From Branchiostoma floridae (Eukaryota > Chordata > Leptocardii > Amphioxiformes > Branchiostomatidae), in the NCBI RefSeq assembly GCF_000003815.2, contig NC_049979.1:11757381-11821380 (forward strand): DNA of 64,000 nt, in the 5' to 3' direction. Shown here piece by piece: positions 1-23,400 of the stretch. A program made the position numbers and the translations under genes. Within the stretch, counting starts at the first letter, position 1; each line of letters starts with the position of its first letter. The notes under the pieces were generated by a model, which saw only the letters and a program-made list of their open reading frames with translations, did not search any database and was not told the DNA's origin.

Positions 1-842
1 GTTTTCAAGCTTAATTTTATTTAGTTGTTTTCATGTAGCAACCTTGTCAGTGTTGTTATTACTGTACATAAGTCACAATATGTTAAATCAGTGGTCTGTA
101 TATAGTACTTCAGGTCCAATGTCCTTTATGTAATGCAATAAATACCTGTAGAAGTGTTACACGCTTTTACATTACTCCTACTGTAGCCAGCTGACACTGC
201 AACAGTAAGCCCCATCCACTGCACACTTGTACAACCAAAATCTCCCAACAAAATACTTCAAATCAAATTCTAGAAAAATAAGTTAGGCTGCTTGTTACAT
301 TTTCCAAAATGTTGCATTTTATACTATTACGTTATCTATTATAAATAATTGGTCTGTAGTTGTCAATATTCAGCAACATGTATCTTTCCTTCTCAAAATA
401 AAGGAAACAATGTTTTTGTACTCGTGTCAGCACATATATCATTTTTTAAGTGCAACTCTATTTCTAGCCTAACTTGCAGTCCATGCACTGTATAAGATAC
501 ATGTATGACACAGAACTCGATATAGCAGCAGCAGCAAAAGAAATTCATACACCAGTGTCTGTCACATACAAATGTACAATGCAAGCCAACTTAGAATTAA
601 TACAACTTACAAATCATATGATACATGATTGTTCAAATGTATAGCAGAATGATTTTCATGGTAAAATATAAATTTTTGCAATAAATTATCAGTACATGCA
701 CAAAGGATACATGTCAAAAGAAATACATTTAGATTTCATGACATCATCTTACATTTACCAGCCACTGTGTTATATAATTTTGGTTACCCCTACTGTTTAC
801 ACAAAGTGCTGTCACTAAAGTATAATATAAGTTGTGAGCTTG

Positions 843-3800
843 CTATGTTGTTTCCTTGTGGGCTGCTCTGTGGCGCACTTCCATGTCCTGGTCCTGGACA
901 TCACCAGGGTCAATGTCATCAACATGAGGTGCCTAAAGAAGGTATCAACAAATACAAAAAAAAATACAACTCTTCAGTAAAGACACTTACTTTGCAGCAA
1001 GACCTGAATTGCACTGACAGCTACAAAATTACAAAATAAAAACTGATGGGACAAAACTACATTTATATACAATTTACCTTCGGAAGGGAACACATATTAT
1101 TTCCCACCTGATTAAAAGTTTGTATAATGGCACCGGGTTACAAGATAGCAAGTGTTTAAATTACTGTATGTATAACACTACTAACAATCTTCAGCTCAAC
1201 CAAAGAAAAGTTCAAAACCTTAGACTTTTTAGAGGAAAATTACCTTTTCATCTGCCTCATCTTCATCCTCTGTGTCCCCTAAGATGTCTTTCATCTCTGC
1301 ATCCTCCTCATCTTCAAATGGGAGTGGATCTAAAGGATGATTGCCAGATGAAGACAACTCATAAACTGTATGGCTTAAATGTTATAGGTTGTACAAAGGT
1401 ACATGTATATGTTACTGTAACAGTGATTAATCTTCTGGGGGCAAAAATTGCGACTTAATCACTACATGGATCATGCAATCTGATTGGTTACAGAAGGCAA
1501 TGATCACTGATTGGTGCTGATTAGCCTACCTATTCTGGCAAGAGTAGGGGTAGTTTGTGTGGTGGTAGACATGCCCTGGATACTGGCCTGGACTGTCACA
1601 TGATGCCCTAAAGCTGGAACGGTCATTGTTTGGTTACACGATGGAATTAAAGATACAGAAATGTAAATTATGCTTAATTTGTAGATTGTACGCCATCTAT
1701 TTGGTTGCTGCATGGCCATTGCTAATGCCATGCAGCAACCAAAATTGGATTTGATTTTATAATTGGAATATGATGCAAGATACAAAAAGTATGATTTAAA
1801 CAAAGCACACAATGTGTAAAATATTGTTGTCTATTTATGAAATTCTATGAGCGATGTGCCAAATATTTGGCCACTCAGCCGTCGTCGCCAGTTGAAAAAT
1901 AGATGTAAAAAGCTTAAAATCCATGGCTTACCCAGTCTTTCCCTGTTTAAAGCCTTGCGAGCATTCCTCCTGCGCTCCTCCATGCTGATTGGTGTTTGCT
2001 CCATGTTGACAGTGACCACAAACTCCTCCTCGGGAGCCCAGAAGAAGCGGTACCAGGACAGGAGCACCAGGACAAGGAGGAAACTGAAGACTGTGCCTAC
2101 ACCAATTACAGCAGACAGTACCGGCCAGTAGAACATGAGGTACCTGCACAGAAAAGAGGAAAAACCAATAAATAAACAAATAAAACAGGAAAATTTTTTC
2201 AGAGATCTTTATTTTGACAAGGCAAATTGGTTTGTTTGTTTCCCATGCTTTGATTTGAGGATTACTTCCAAAGCACTGGTAGAAAACAATGGCTGAAACA
2301 ACTTAATAATACCTTTATCATATGATCCTACAACATATCTTGATTTCTCTCTAATGAACATATTAAGACTTGAATGACCTGATTCCCTTGAAGTAAGCGT
2401 TAACCCTGAGTACAGCTGAGTACACCTCTATGTTCCTGGTCTGGATCTCCACTACAACTCCAACCGTCGCCTTGTGCTGGGGGAAACAGAGCGGAATACT
2501 CACATTTTAATACAGCTCAATCTGTTACTCAAAGTCCACTTGTTTATTTATTGGTTAAATATCTCACAGCAAACTTCAAGGAAGTAATCAAGGCATGTAG
2601 ATAATTCACATGAAATACAGAACACAAGTGATTTCTGGCATTCACATTTGGATGTATGAATGAGCTTGTGTGTGCAACCAACACTACTGACTGAGCAGGG
2701 CTGATGGCCCCTCCACTTGAGAGCTCATCAATGGTAGGACCGATATGAAAAAGATTAATCATGCTAAGAAACCACTTCCTAGATCAATCTCAATGAAAGA
2801 TACACACAATGCTCAATAAAGGATCTTACAGTTCTGAACTCACTAAAGTTAAGGGGCTGTTTGAAGACACATAAACTTTATAGTTTACACTGAAACATTG
2901 AGACATAGTCTATCTTTCTGGAGAGTGTGTCCATCAGACTTACAGCAGGTTCCTGGAACTCTTCAGCCAGCACCACACTCAGCACCTGCTTCTGTTCAGC
3001 AGCACCAAACACCAGCAGGGGGGAGTACACCAGCGTGTGCAGCACCTGGAGCAGCGGAGACTTGTACCGCAACATGGTCTGGGGAGAGAGAGCAGGCAGC
3101 TGTACTGTGTTCCACTTATACATACCGGTACACTGTAAATACAATCCCACACTATTGCAAACCTTGGTCTCATAGTGGGGCTACAACTTGCAAGAGAACA
3201 TGATTCTAGGGTGAGATTACAAGAGAATGTGATTCTAGTGTGAGATTACAAGAGAATGTGATTCTAGGGTCAGACCATGGGACCTAGCTTGAAACTATAT
3301 TGGAACTAATAACTCAACTCCATGTAACTGAATACTCTGAGATGTACCAGGTAATTGGGAAAGTAGTAATCATCAAATCAATGTATACCAGAGTTTTGGC
3401 TAACCTATTGTCATCTTCAAAAGGATTATAAATGACCATGATGAGATCACCAAATGAACAACCATGACCAAACACTTAAGGTTACTCTATAGGCACATGA
3501 TGTCAGCAATTGGTTGAAAGAGCCATGAAGATCAGTTTACATAGTGATGGCTGATTTTTCTGGGTACTAAACATTAGGTACAAATGGTCACATTATCAGG
3601 AATATGTAGCAAATTTCAAACCTCAATACCTTGGACAAGCAATCATTGTGTACATGAACTGAACAGTAGACGATTAGCCAAGGATCCATACTTACTGGTC
3701 TTGCAGTTTTGTATGAAATCTCCCCATTCACAGTGTAGAAGGTGAGCTCAATAAGGAACATGCCTGCAGAACGAGCTGTAATTTTAGTTCAAGCGATTTT

Positions 3801-5550
3801 ATTTTTCCATGTTGCTAGACTGTAATAAAGTTCCATATAATCAACAGATTACCATGTTGAAAGTACCATTTCACATGTCAAATTTTCAATATACTGGACA
3901 TGAAATTATCAAACTCATAAAAAATGCCAAACTTTAAGGCCAATATATTCCAAAAGCAGAATATTTAACATCTTTCAGTGCTAACAGGGACAAGCTGGAA
4001 GTTGACTGAACTGACCTTGGTTCTGATTAACCGGTGATTCTGGCATCTCCAGGTCCAAACTGATCTCATACACCTGGCCCATGGCAAGGAGCTGTAAAGT
4101 GTCAACATTGCATAGATTAGGATGGGTAAGAGGTTTTGTCAACTGTAAGACCTAAAATAACTTCTTTAACAAAATACACATGTAGGATATCATGGCAACT
4201 TAACACCTGGGTAAGTTGACCCATAGTCAATCAGGACAACTTGCAGGTCATGCCAATAGGTTAGGGTTAAAGTTAGGTTTACATTAGGGTTGAGTTAGAA
4301 TTAAAGTTAGTTAGAGTTGAGTTACGGTTAGAGTAAAGCACACTCTTGACAGCGAAACATCTTGGATAATGGAACCAAGTTGTCCTGATCCAATAGGTGC
4401 CAGGTTGTGAAGGTGCCAAGTTGTTAAATTTTTACATATAAGCATTGAAAAAGTTCTCAAGATGATCCAGTACAGTTCTTTGCCCTTCTGGACTGGCTTA
4501 CAGCTATATTGTACAATCTACATTTATGTATTCACCTTTTCTCTAGGATCTCTCCTTGGGTCTCTGGTGAAGGAAACGTTGGCTGATGGGAAGGCGCAGA
4601 GTCGTGCCTGCTGTGAGTTGACACTGTCACAGTCGGTACTGTAGTGACATAGTAAATGATGTTATCATTCATTATGCTTTCAGTGCCATTTGCTTGTGTG
4701 TTTGTCTCTGTGTTTGTTGACAGCTTTTGCCTTAACTTAATTAAGTATGGTTGGATCCTTATGATAGTTATTTGGTTGGCAGGTAGAGGTCAGAAAAATA
4801 AAGGTCAAGTTCATAACAGGGCTACTCTGCTGCTTTCTAAGGTACTGCGGTGGAACTTTTGTTTCGATACTTTGTATTCTGTGTTCTCAACATGCTATGT
4901 TCCTGCTTTTTGAGTGGTAGAGCCCAATCACAGAATATTGAAGACAAACTCTAAACATTTAGGGCATCACGTGTCATTGCTCACTTCCAAAAGCTTTATA
5001 CTAGTAATTAGGCTTTTTTTCTGTCACAGCTGTCAGAACATCCCTTGGGGCTAGATAACATGATGTCAGCTTCCTGTTTTATGTATGCTAAATTTGTGAC
5101 CTATATCAATTTCCAAGCAGATGTTTCAGTGGATAATTGTAATATTTTCCGACTTATCAGCTTCACTGATATCCCCGTACCTCAAACTGAAGACTGTCAG
5201 AATGCCATTCGGCCAGAAAACTTGACAAATTTGTACATGTACCACCAAACATCTGCTTGGAGGTTAACATGCACCACAACACTGCCCCACCTGAATTGTA
5301 AGTACACAGGCCGGACATGTGACACGGTCGGCATGTAGGCATAGTAGAAGCTTCCGTACAGGAACACGGAGATCCAGAAGACAAGCAGCAGGAGCAGGAG
5401 TAAGATGAAGCCGCGAAGTGCCGTGTACTTAAATTTGATGAGCAGTTTTCCCGAAGCACTCTGCATCCATCGCAAAAACAGGGAGGGATGTTGGATCACC
5501 TCCACAGCCGTTGGGCCCGCCATTTCGTCGTGCGTCGCTCTAGCAAACAT
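843..5550 (-). CDS. BSCL2: Seipin (lipid-droplet biogenesis protein), complete, 10 coding exons
   Basis: Seipin is an ER membrane protein that forms rings at ER-lipid droplet contacts and controls droplet formation. Coding exons in transcript order: 5550-5291, 4638-4536, 4091-4016, 3763-3696, 3078-2944, 2476-2379, 2143-1932, 1607-1530, 1329-1244, 932-843. They join in frame to 401 aa, close to human seipin (398). Visible: first membrane helix about residues 46-66 followed by FLYGSFYYAYMPTVSH, nearly identical to the human protein; lumenal domain with the N-glycosylation site N107-V-S (the site mutated in human motor neuropathy); lumenal segment with FGAAEQKQ; second helix about 255-276; acidic cytosolic tail. 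Start choice: the ATG at 5550 opens the frame, but the ATG at 5523 (GAAATGG) has the better context, so the true N-terminus may be nine residues shorter. A minus-strand AATAAA at 21-16 may be its poly(A) signal. Confidence 0.96.
1700..1743. repeat. Perfect hairpin, 17-bp arms, 10-nt loop
   Basis: Arms TTTGGTTGCTGCATGGC (1700-1716) and GCCATGCAGCAACCAAA (1727-1743). In a seipin intron. Pairing does not extend beyond the arms. Confidence 0.85.
3191..3273. repeat. 29-bp tandem repeat, nearly three units
   Basis: Unit CAAGAGAATGTGATTCTAGG plus GTGAGATTA, at 3191, 3220 and 3249 (last partial). Seipin intron. Confidence 0.9.
4258..4340. repeat. Degenerate GTTAGGG-like simple repeat
   Basis: Runs of GTTAG, GGTTAGGG and AGTTAG variants in a seipin intron, likely a decayed simple repeat. 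Confidence 0.5.
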
Positions 5551-6052
5551 TTACCTATGTAATACACATCTTCTAGTCTTTGGCTTTATGATGGCACAGG
5601 TCGTATCGCCAGGAAAAGGATGAGAAATCGACCGAAACACCTTGTTGGTGAACCACTTCCTAATGGTTCGAATCTCATGCCAATCATGGAATATTTTCCC
5701 AGCGTGCACTGCTCAGATCTTCAGGGTCAAAAGTAAATCTCGTCAAATCTCGGGCAGGGCGAGATTCATATTTTCATCTGCAACTAACCTAAATATAAAT
5801 GTAAGGTTTGACATTTCGCACTACCATAATCATATATTTCCATAGCTATATTAAGGTGAAGTAGATTGGTCTTTGATACGACACTGGCAGATAGAACGAC
5901 ATGGAGTTATATGATCACGTGGCCCGAACGAGACTTCATTCACACTTCAAGTTTTTTCCGGAAGAAAGACCGCCATTTTCCCCACTCCGTAATTCGGACA
6001 ATTTCAGGGAAATGGTCAGCTAAATTGCAACTTCTTCCCCGGATATACCACG
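5551..6052. promoter_or_regulatory. Head-to-head intergenic region, likely bidirectional promoter (BSCL2 / PAP)
   Basis: Only 502 bp separate the seipin start codon (minus) from the poly(A) polymerase start codon (plus). No coding exon is visible between them. The interval contains a CACGTG E-box near 5915 and CpG-containing stretches near 5920-6050. No TATA box stands out. Bidirectional use is inferred from the spacing. Confidence 0.6.
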
Positions 6053-16909
<10,857 letters not shown>

Positions 16910-18210
16910 GGCTATGGATGGTTTGCGGGGCGGGAATTGAAGAAGAGGGCTCCCATATTGGGACTTTAGGGACTGCCACTGTCAGGTTGGTCAGTGGGAC
17001 TCATGGCTGGATAGTGTAACCTACCATGCAGGAAAAGCTGGGTAAAATAATGGTCAGTTTTTTTTTCTGCTGAATGGATCACTAGGGGTGAAAGGATTGA
17101 TTAGGGTATTGTCAATAACCTGTCCTGTGCTAACTTATCATTTTAATTGACTAGACGCGTAGGCACCGTAAATGTTTCGTAATCTTCTCAGTTCGGTCGA
17201 TGGTGTTTCTGAACTGGAAATGATTATTTGGGGGCACTGTACTTGAGTAGGAGTTCCAGGACATAGGTAGGAGTACTGACAAGTAGAGAGGCAAGACTTG
17301 CCTGGAATCTGTACATTTTATGTAGATTAGATTTACACTGTTGTTTTGGTTCATACTAATCCATGTAGTCCTTAATATTTTTAGGTTGATTTTTGTTTTA
17401 GATTTTGATGGGTAGTTGTGTACATTCTACAATAGTGATTTCTTACCTTCACACTTCCCCAGGTATTGGCGGATATGTATTTTTGTCCCTTTGTACATTA
17501 CGTTCATCCTGTGGCTGCATTGTTCTGCTTCGCCTGTATTTTTCCATAGAAACAGCCTGGTAGGAACAAATCCATGGGAATAATGACCGATAGCTGATGG
17601 CATTCCTGATATTTATTGGAATATGGCTATTTCTGTAACTGTAAATTCATGTAGAGAAATAAAGGAGCTATTTTTGTTGGTGGTGTACTGTCATTACTGT
17701 CACGCACTACACACACCTTTTTTTCGCTTTTTTTCCTCTTTCAAGCAGCCGAAATATCTCAATATAGAAGAGATACACAGAAAGAGAAAGATCTCAGTGT
17801 TAACTGAAGCTGTGTAAGATGTGGACAGATGTTTAGGTGGAGTATCAGTTTGATGTTTTGGCCAAGGCACTAGCCAGTTAGATCTACCTTGGCGCCCTTC
17901 CACCTTCATGTCATGATATCACTGTACACTTGAGGAAAACGAATCCAGTTTGGGGTAAGTATCACCGTTGCTTGAACCAAAATTGCGAGTTCATCAGCTT
18001 TTAACTTTGACGTAGGAAGTGCCTTGGTCCGTCTAGCTAGCTAGGTCTAGGCCTGCATGGGATGCAATTGCATTATTATGAACTGGAAATGTTTTGTGAT
18101 TTTGGACCATGGCATTTATGTTGAACACTTCTGTTTTCCATTCGACCATATGGTTTTTGTTTGTACATGGTGATCATTTCCGAATAAAAGGCTCTATTTT
18201 CAAGCTGTTG
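16910..18210 (+). other. 3' UTR of the poly(A) polymerase gene
   Basis: About 1.3 kb of noncoding sequence follows the stop codon. An AATAAA at 18183-18188, followed by a T/GT-rich stretch, is the likely poly(A) signal. An earlier AATAAA near 17658 could give a shorter 3' end. No open frame with family similarity is present. Confidence 0.6.
18183..18188 (+). terminator. Poly(A) signal AATAAA (PAP gene)
   Basis: A perfect AATAAA hexamer with a GT-rich stretch about 20-30 bases downstream, at the end of the 3' UTR. Confidence 0.6.
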
Positions 18211-19732
18211 TGTCTCAGGCTCATCTTTGCGCATTGTTTTTCTGTCAATACTAAGATTATGTAGAGGAACGTGATATTGATGTTTATATGTGTATCACAG
18301 CATGCAAATGTATGTAGTTTTACTTTGAATTGTACCTACGAACTGCACACTCCAATATTTATACCCAAATGGTTACAAGGCAGGAAAATAAGTACAAACA
18401 ACATTGTTTGTAGACTGCACCATGGATTTACTAGCTTGGCAGACTTCTAAAAGGAGGCTAGGCTTTACTTCACCCTTAAACATGTACCAGTGGTCAGCTG
18501 TGCCACTGCTATCTCGTGAAAAAATGTGTTTTCCAAGCAGAGATTTTGATTGGGGAAAATAGTGGCCGGGATTTCTTACAGCAACCGGAAGAAACCATGG
18601 CTACTACTCCCTGCCCAAAACCTCTGCTTGGAGAATGGAAGAAGTGGACTTAAAGTGGGGACAGAGAAACGACATGCAGTTGCCTGAAGACCAGGAACCA
18701 TCTACTTGTTAACCCTCTCTTGGAAGAACCCTGTACCCAAGACAACTAGAGACATCAACCCCCAAAGTGAAATCCTGTATGGCGTACATGGGGAGACGTA
18801 CAGTAGATATGTCCAAGAAGACAGCAAGGTAATGAGATATGAAAGGTAACATGTATTCACACAATTGGATGAAATTTGGAAGTAGACGTTGCGGAGAACA
18901 GCAGCAGTAAACACTTCCTTTTTCATGAGTCTTCAGTGGGCTTACGTTACATGATCACAAGTTGTCATGGTATGATTTGTTAGGTACGTTTCAAAAGCCC
19001 ATCGCTCTGTCAGGAATGAAACTGTGTCATGATTAGTCTGAGCTCATGTTGATGTACATAAATTGCTCATGTACATAAATTGTTGCTGGAGCGACTGAAA
19101 ATGGAACTAAACTATACATGTAGGTCGGTGTTTGTTGTCATGTAAACAAAAACTGGTGTGCCATTTCTTGCGCCCATCCGTGCTCATATCATTTTCTTAG
19201 TAGTAGGCAACCTTCCGTAAAACACACAGTAGTACCCACCATACTCGTGTAAACCATATATTTAGCGACTTGATCCTTAAAAGGACGATTTGTGCACGTT
19301 ACGACGTTTTGAAATGGAGACTAAGTAGGAAAATGTTGTCACCTTTCGTCCTTTGGCTTTGTATCCAAAGAGAACAAGGTCATATCCCCCGACTGTAACA
19401 ACCTGACAGGTATATTAATAAAACTAGTGTCCCCCTACAGGTAAAAGAGGCGTCGAATGTCTATAGGATATTAGTTTCCTTGATATCGGACTTACTATGC
19501 GCATGAGTGATTATTGTGGCGTAATAAAGGTTCCTTACTTTGATCTTGCATTCTGACGTTCAAAACAAATGATTTCGAACAATCGTTGTAACAGTCCCAC
19601 AATTGTTCCCGAATGTTCTTCAAATGTAAATAAAACACCGCACTCGATAAACACAGATAGAGGCTGCGCGCTTTGGATGAGGAGATAAAAAGTACCGAAG
19701 AGACATTTGTTGTGAGGAATTGTGGAGGGACC
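18211..19732. other. Intergenic region
   Basis: Between the PAP 3' end and the single-exon gene. It holds a MITE-like element at 18531-18636 (listed separately) and otherwise AT-rich sequence. A TAAATAAAAC stretch near 19626-19636 may act as a TATA-like element for the downstream gene. Confidence 0.4.
18531..18636. mobile_element. MITE-like element, TTCTCCAAGCAGAGG family (copy 1)
   Basis: Ends are inverted: TTCCAAGCAGAG on the left and CTCTGCTTGGAGAA on the right. The interior shares GGATTTCTTA with related copies at 54696 and 55418. About 106 bp, with no coding capacity. Confidence 0.55.
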
Positions 19733-20401
19733 ATGCCGCTCGTTGACTTCGATGGCATCCACAAGAAGCTAAAACACTACTCCGACCCCGACCGACTTGC
19801 ACGTATCTGGGAGAAGACTATCAACGCTATCCTGGGCTACCCGATTGTAGACATACCACTGAAATGGGCGTGTGTGTGGTACGTCTATCACACGTATACA
19901 GACGCGCCGTGCCCAGCGGTCCTCACGTCAGGCCTCGTCATATGGGAGCTCACGTTACTCGCTCTGGCGCTTTTCGGTTACATCACCTTTGACGAGTTTG
20001 ACGAGGCACTCGATCGAGTTCGCGAGCGTAGAAACTGTAGCCCCGAGCCCGTTGAACCGATCGATTGGAGTGAACTTTGGGGCACCGCCGACAAGGAGAA
20101 GAAGAAAGTGAAAGCCAGCGAGGATAAAGACAAATCTTTCCGTGACCATTTCCAGAAGACCGTGCCCACCGTGCGAGTGTTTCTGCAGGACATTGACAAG
20201 GCGCGCGAGTGGGCGACTTGGCTGCAGCTATTCGAACGCAAGAACGACATCAAACATGACCTTGGAGACGAGCACACGTGGACGGAGGAGAGGTGGGAAG
20301 TGGTGGAAGAAAACGTCATGACGAGGCTGGTAGAAGGGGTAATCAGAGTCCGCTTGTGTACTCCGGCCCAGAGGTTCCGCGGTCATTGGATCTGTCCGTA
20401 G
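19733..20401 (+). CDS. Unrecognised single-exon gene, 222-aa protein with one membrane segment
   Basis: I do not recognise the family. The frame is open without introns, and its G+C and CpG content is clearly above the flanks, which supports real coding. The chosen start at 19733 has strong context (GGGACCATGC). The frame continues upstream to 19673, but with no ATG. The protein has an amphipathic N-terminus, a hydrophobic patch near 41-53 (PLKWACVWYVY), a predicted membrane helix about 62-84 (TSGLVIWELTLLALALFGY) flanked by acidic DEFDEALD, a Lys/Glu-rich linker about 119-136, and a Trp-rich helical C-terminal half ending in HWICP. No signal peptide is evident. Neighbours give no hint of role. 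It could be a lineage-specific gene or the terminal exon of a longer gene whose upstream exons I cannot see. Confidence 0.6.
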   Translation: MPLVDFDGIHKKLKHYSDPDRLARIWEKTINAILGYPIVDIPLKWACVWYVYHTYTDAPCPAVLTSGLVIWELTLLALALFGYITFDEFDEALDRVRERRNCSPEPVEPIDWSELWGTADKEKKKVKASEDKDKSFRDHFQKTVPTVRVFLQDIDKAREWATWLQLFERKNDIKHDLGDEHTWTEERWEVVEENVMTRLVEGVIRVRLCTPAQRFRGHWICP

Positions 20402-23400
20402 TGCTGAAACGGCTATCAGCTGGGTGAACCCGTGCAATGACCGTATACCGTATATGTCCTGTGCAATGAACGTCATTTTCGCTTGTCTACGATATACGTC
20501 TCGACAATTATGACTTTCGGACGGCGGTGATTGTATTTTATACCGAGGGACCCTTCAATAGCATCAATACTATCCTTATAAGTTTAAGCTAACTCTTTGG
20601 TTGGTGAGCGAATCGGTACAGAAGGAACATTTAGAGCATGATACATGTATCATGAGAATCTAGCCTCCGTAGTACGCTCCTGTATTAAAGAAGTGAACTA
20701 GTGTAGTCAAAGTGACACTATTGTAGTAGACTGGTATCACTTGCCAAGCTGGCAGCTACATTCATGGCTTCCATACTGGTAGCACTTTTACAACTATCCA
20801 ACAAGTTTCACTTCTGCAACTATAGTCATAGCTACCTCCCTAGTGTCACTTCTAGATCAAGTGTGATCATTAGGCTACAATACAACATGATGCCATGCTA
20901 GACCATTTTGATGGTCTACAAATGGTCTAGAAAGACTACAGACAAGCGTTGCTTTACAAAGCTTTTAGATATGACTATTGATTCCACGATCCGGGTGTGA
21001 CGTTAGTGTTGATAATGATATGGCAACAAAATTAATGAGATTCCCAACACAACCTGTCTTTTAATTGCGTTGTTCGTTCTTCATGGGCGTTATTAGCCTG
21101 GGTACCATCGAGATAGTAGTTCGCTCCTATGTTCGCTTCTGCTATCCGTCTGGAGACCTGCGCATTCTGAGAAGCGATATATATAGTGTGTAATAAATGT
21201 CACAGCTAGAAGCGACTGTAAATAGTATATAATGAGCGCCTTTGCGAACTACTTTCCGGATGGTATCCAGGCTAGGGCGTTATGTAGTGTTACCCACCAA
21301 CAAAGTAACGTTACTACCATTTGATATAAACACCACTCCCCTAACAATTTTTCATGACAGTCCAGTTTTCTTTTCTTAAGTACTATCACAAAACAAAACA
21401 AATTGTCCTGGCATCATCTGTTTCGTTGATGAAAAAAAAATTATATAACCCTTTAAAAATGCGTTGTGGTAAACTCATGTTTCTCTAGCTTTTTCTTGAA
21501 TACAGGAATAGAATTTTGGCTGTGATACCATGCTTTGTTGCTTCAATTCTGGCTACAAAGTTTATGGTCTCTACTTTCAAATTAAGCTTCTTGTCTTTGT
21601 TCGTCCTATCGCAATAGATTTTAAATCTGCAGGTGATGTCACCCATCCATTTATTTGCTGTGGCCTTATTTTGCCTCGGCTTTATCCTGCTTAACAATAC
21701 TGTAACCACTTGTTGTCTGTTATCTAAATAAGGACGTGTCACGTGACGACCGTCTTAAGTGTCAAGTTCCTGTTGTAACAGCACCACGCCTGGTAAGCCC
21801 TTCTCTCCGTGTTTTAGTCACTTTGTGGGTAAAGATCCAGCATGTGTGCTTTCAGAGGCAAACACTTGAGCGTAACAACCGTGTCATGAAACTAGAGAAC
21901 CGCTCAGCAGAAGTAAAACTTTGGCTGGAGGAAGTTTGTAAGGCCGTGCTGAAAGCAGTGTGGAGTCAACAGTAGCGGAAACCTGGCACCGGTTCTGTCA
22001 CAAACCAAGGGGCGTGACCACTACCGCGCGCGGCTCGTGTTTACTAACTTCGTTAGGAATCAGTAACATCAGGTTTCAGAACTGCATCTAGTTCACTGTG
22101 TTTGGAATCCTTCATCACCTCAGGTATGTAAAACCTGTCCACGTACGGACTACTTTCAGCTGTAAACCTTCTACTTTGTTATCACAACGGTAATCAGTTA
22201 ACTCTGAAATTCAACAAATGAATGTTGTCCCTTTTGGACAACTGATTCAGTCCTAACATCCTGCTCCCTTCGTCAACACTCCATAAATATAGCAGATGCC
22301 AAGGAAATACAATGAGTAACCTAGAACGGAGGTCACGGTCGCCAAGAAATGAAAAGATCGCTATCTGTGACATGTGTGGCAGCTGTTTGTTCATATCAAG
22401 ATAGCGTTCCTTCGTTTTGAATCACACAGGGCCAGCTATTCACCGCTGTCAGTCAGGGGAAGAACTTCGTGTATTCATTCCAAGTGGAAACACTGCAGAA
22501 TACAGTATCAATGGTCTCAGTGTCCTACTAGGGAGTCATGATGAAGAAGCGACATATGTCCTTGGCCTGTCTTCAATCATTCCTGTTGGCCTGAGTCTGT
22601 CCGGGTTCCCCCCAAACATTGGCCCGGCAGGGACAGTGACCTTCCCCGCTTATCATAACATTCCAAACCTGTCTGAAATCCAATAGAGACTTTGCGACAA
22701 GGATTAATAGCGGCAGGGTATGAAAAATTTTACAGGGAAAATTGAGAAGAAAAGAAGAGAATTCAATGACAAGACTTTGGGTATTACTAGATGTTTATTA
22801 CCTTCATAGACTTGCAGAGGTAACAAAAATGGTGTGATTTAAAAAAACAACAACTTTGTTTTCCATTGAAGTTGGCATGAACAATTGAATTTTATACCTA
22901 TCCATCATGTAACCACTGGTGCACGGCGATGGCAGAAAGCAAGACTAACACAACACTGGATACTTAGCTAAGACTATAAGCATGTACACCTGTATGACTG
23001 CCTTGTCTTCTGTAAACACAAGCAGTCTTGCTCTGATTGGCGGTATTAAAGTCTTAAGAGTTTATAAGGATCATTTTCAGGTAGGCACAACTGGAAGTAA
23101 CACCTTTCTAGTTCTGTTTGTGCAAGTCCTTACCTTGTTTACCAGGTAGATCTGGGGCTTTGTTTATGGCTTCTGAGTCAAGCCCTCAGGGCTGGTGGTT
23201 TGGAATGGTGCCAAGTTATTTGCTGTGGGTCTTCTTAGGGCAGCACCTTCCTATAGTCACTGGTTTGGAGAGTGCAACAGACTTGACTACAGCCAAAAGT
23301 TTTACATAACACTGGGCATGTGAATGCAAACTTCTGCATTGTCAGACAAACTTAATCTATATGTAGTAAGTACACTTCCCCATGGATCTATGTCTAGGAT

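Noticed and set aside
21736-21975. 79-codon open frame with Lys/Glu-rich end
   Set aside because: Starts on GTG, no initiator ATG before the charged part, no family match.
22417-22686. Open frame of 89 codons, acceptor-like CACACAG just upstream
   Set aside because: The frame has no ATG, no recognisable domain and no donor connecting it to a neighbouring exon.
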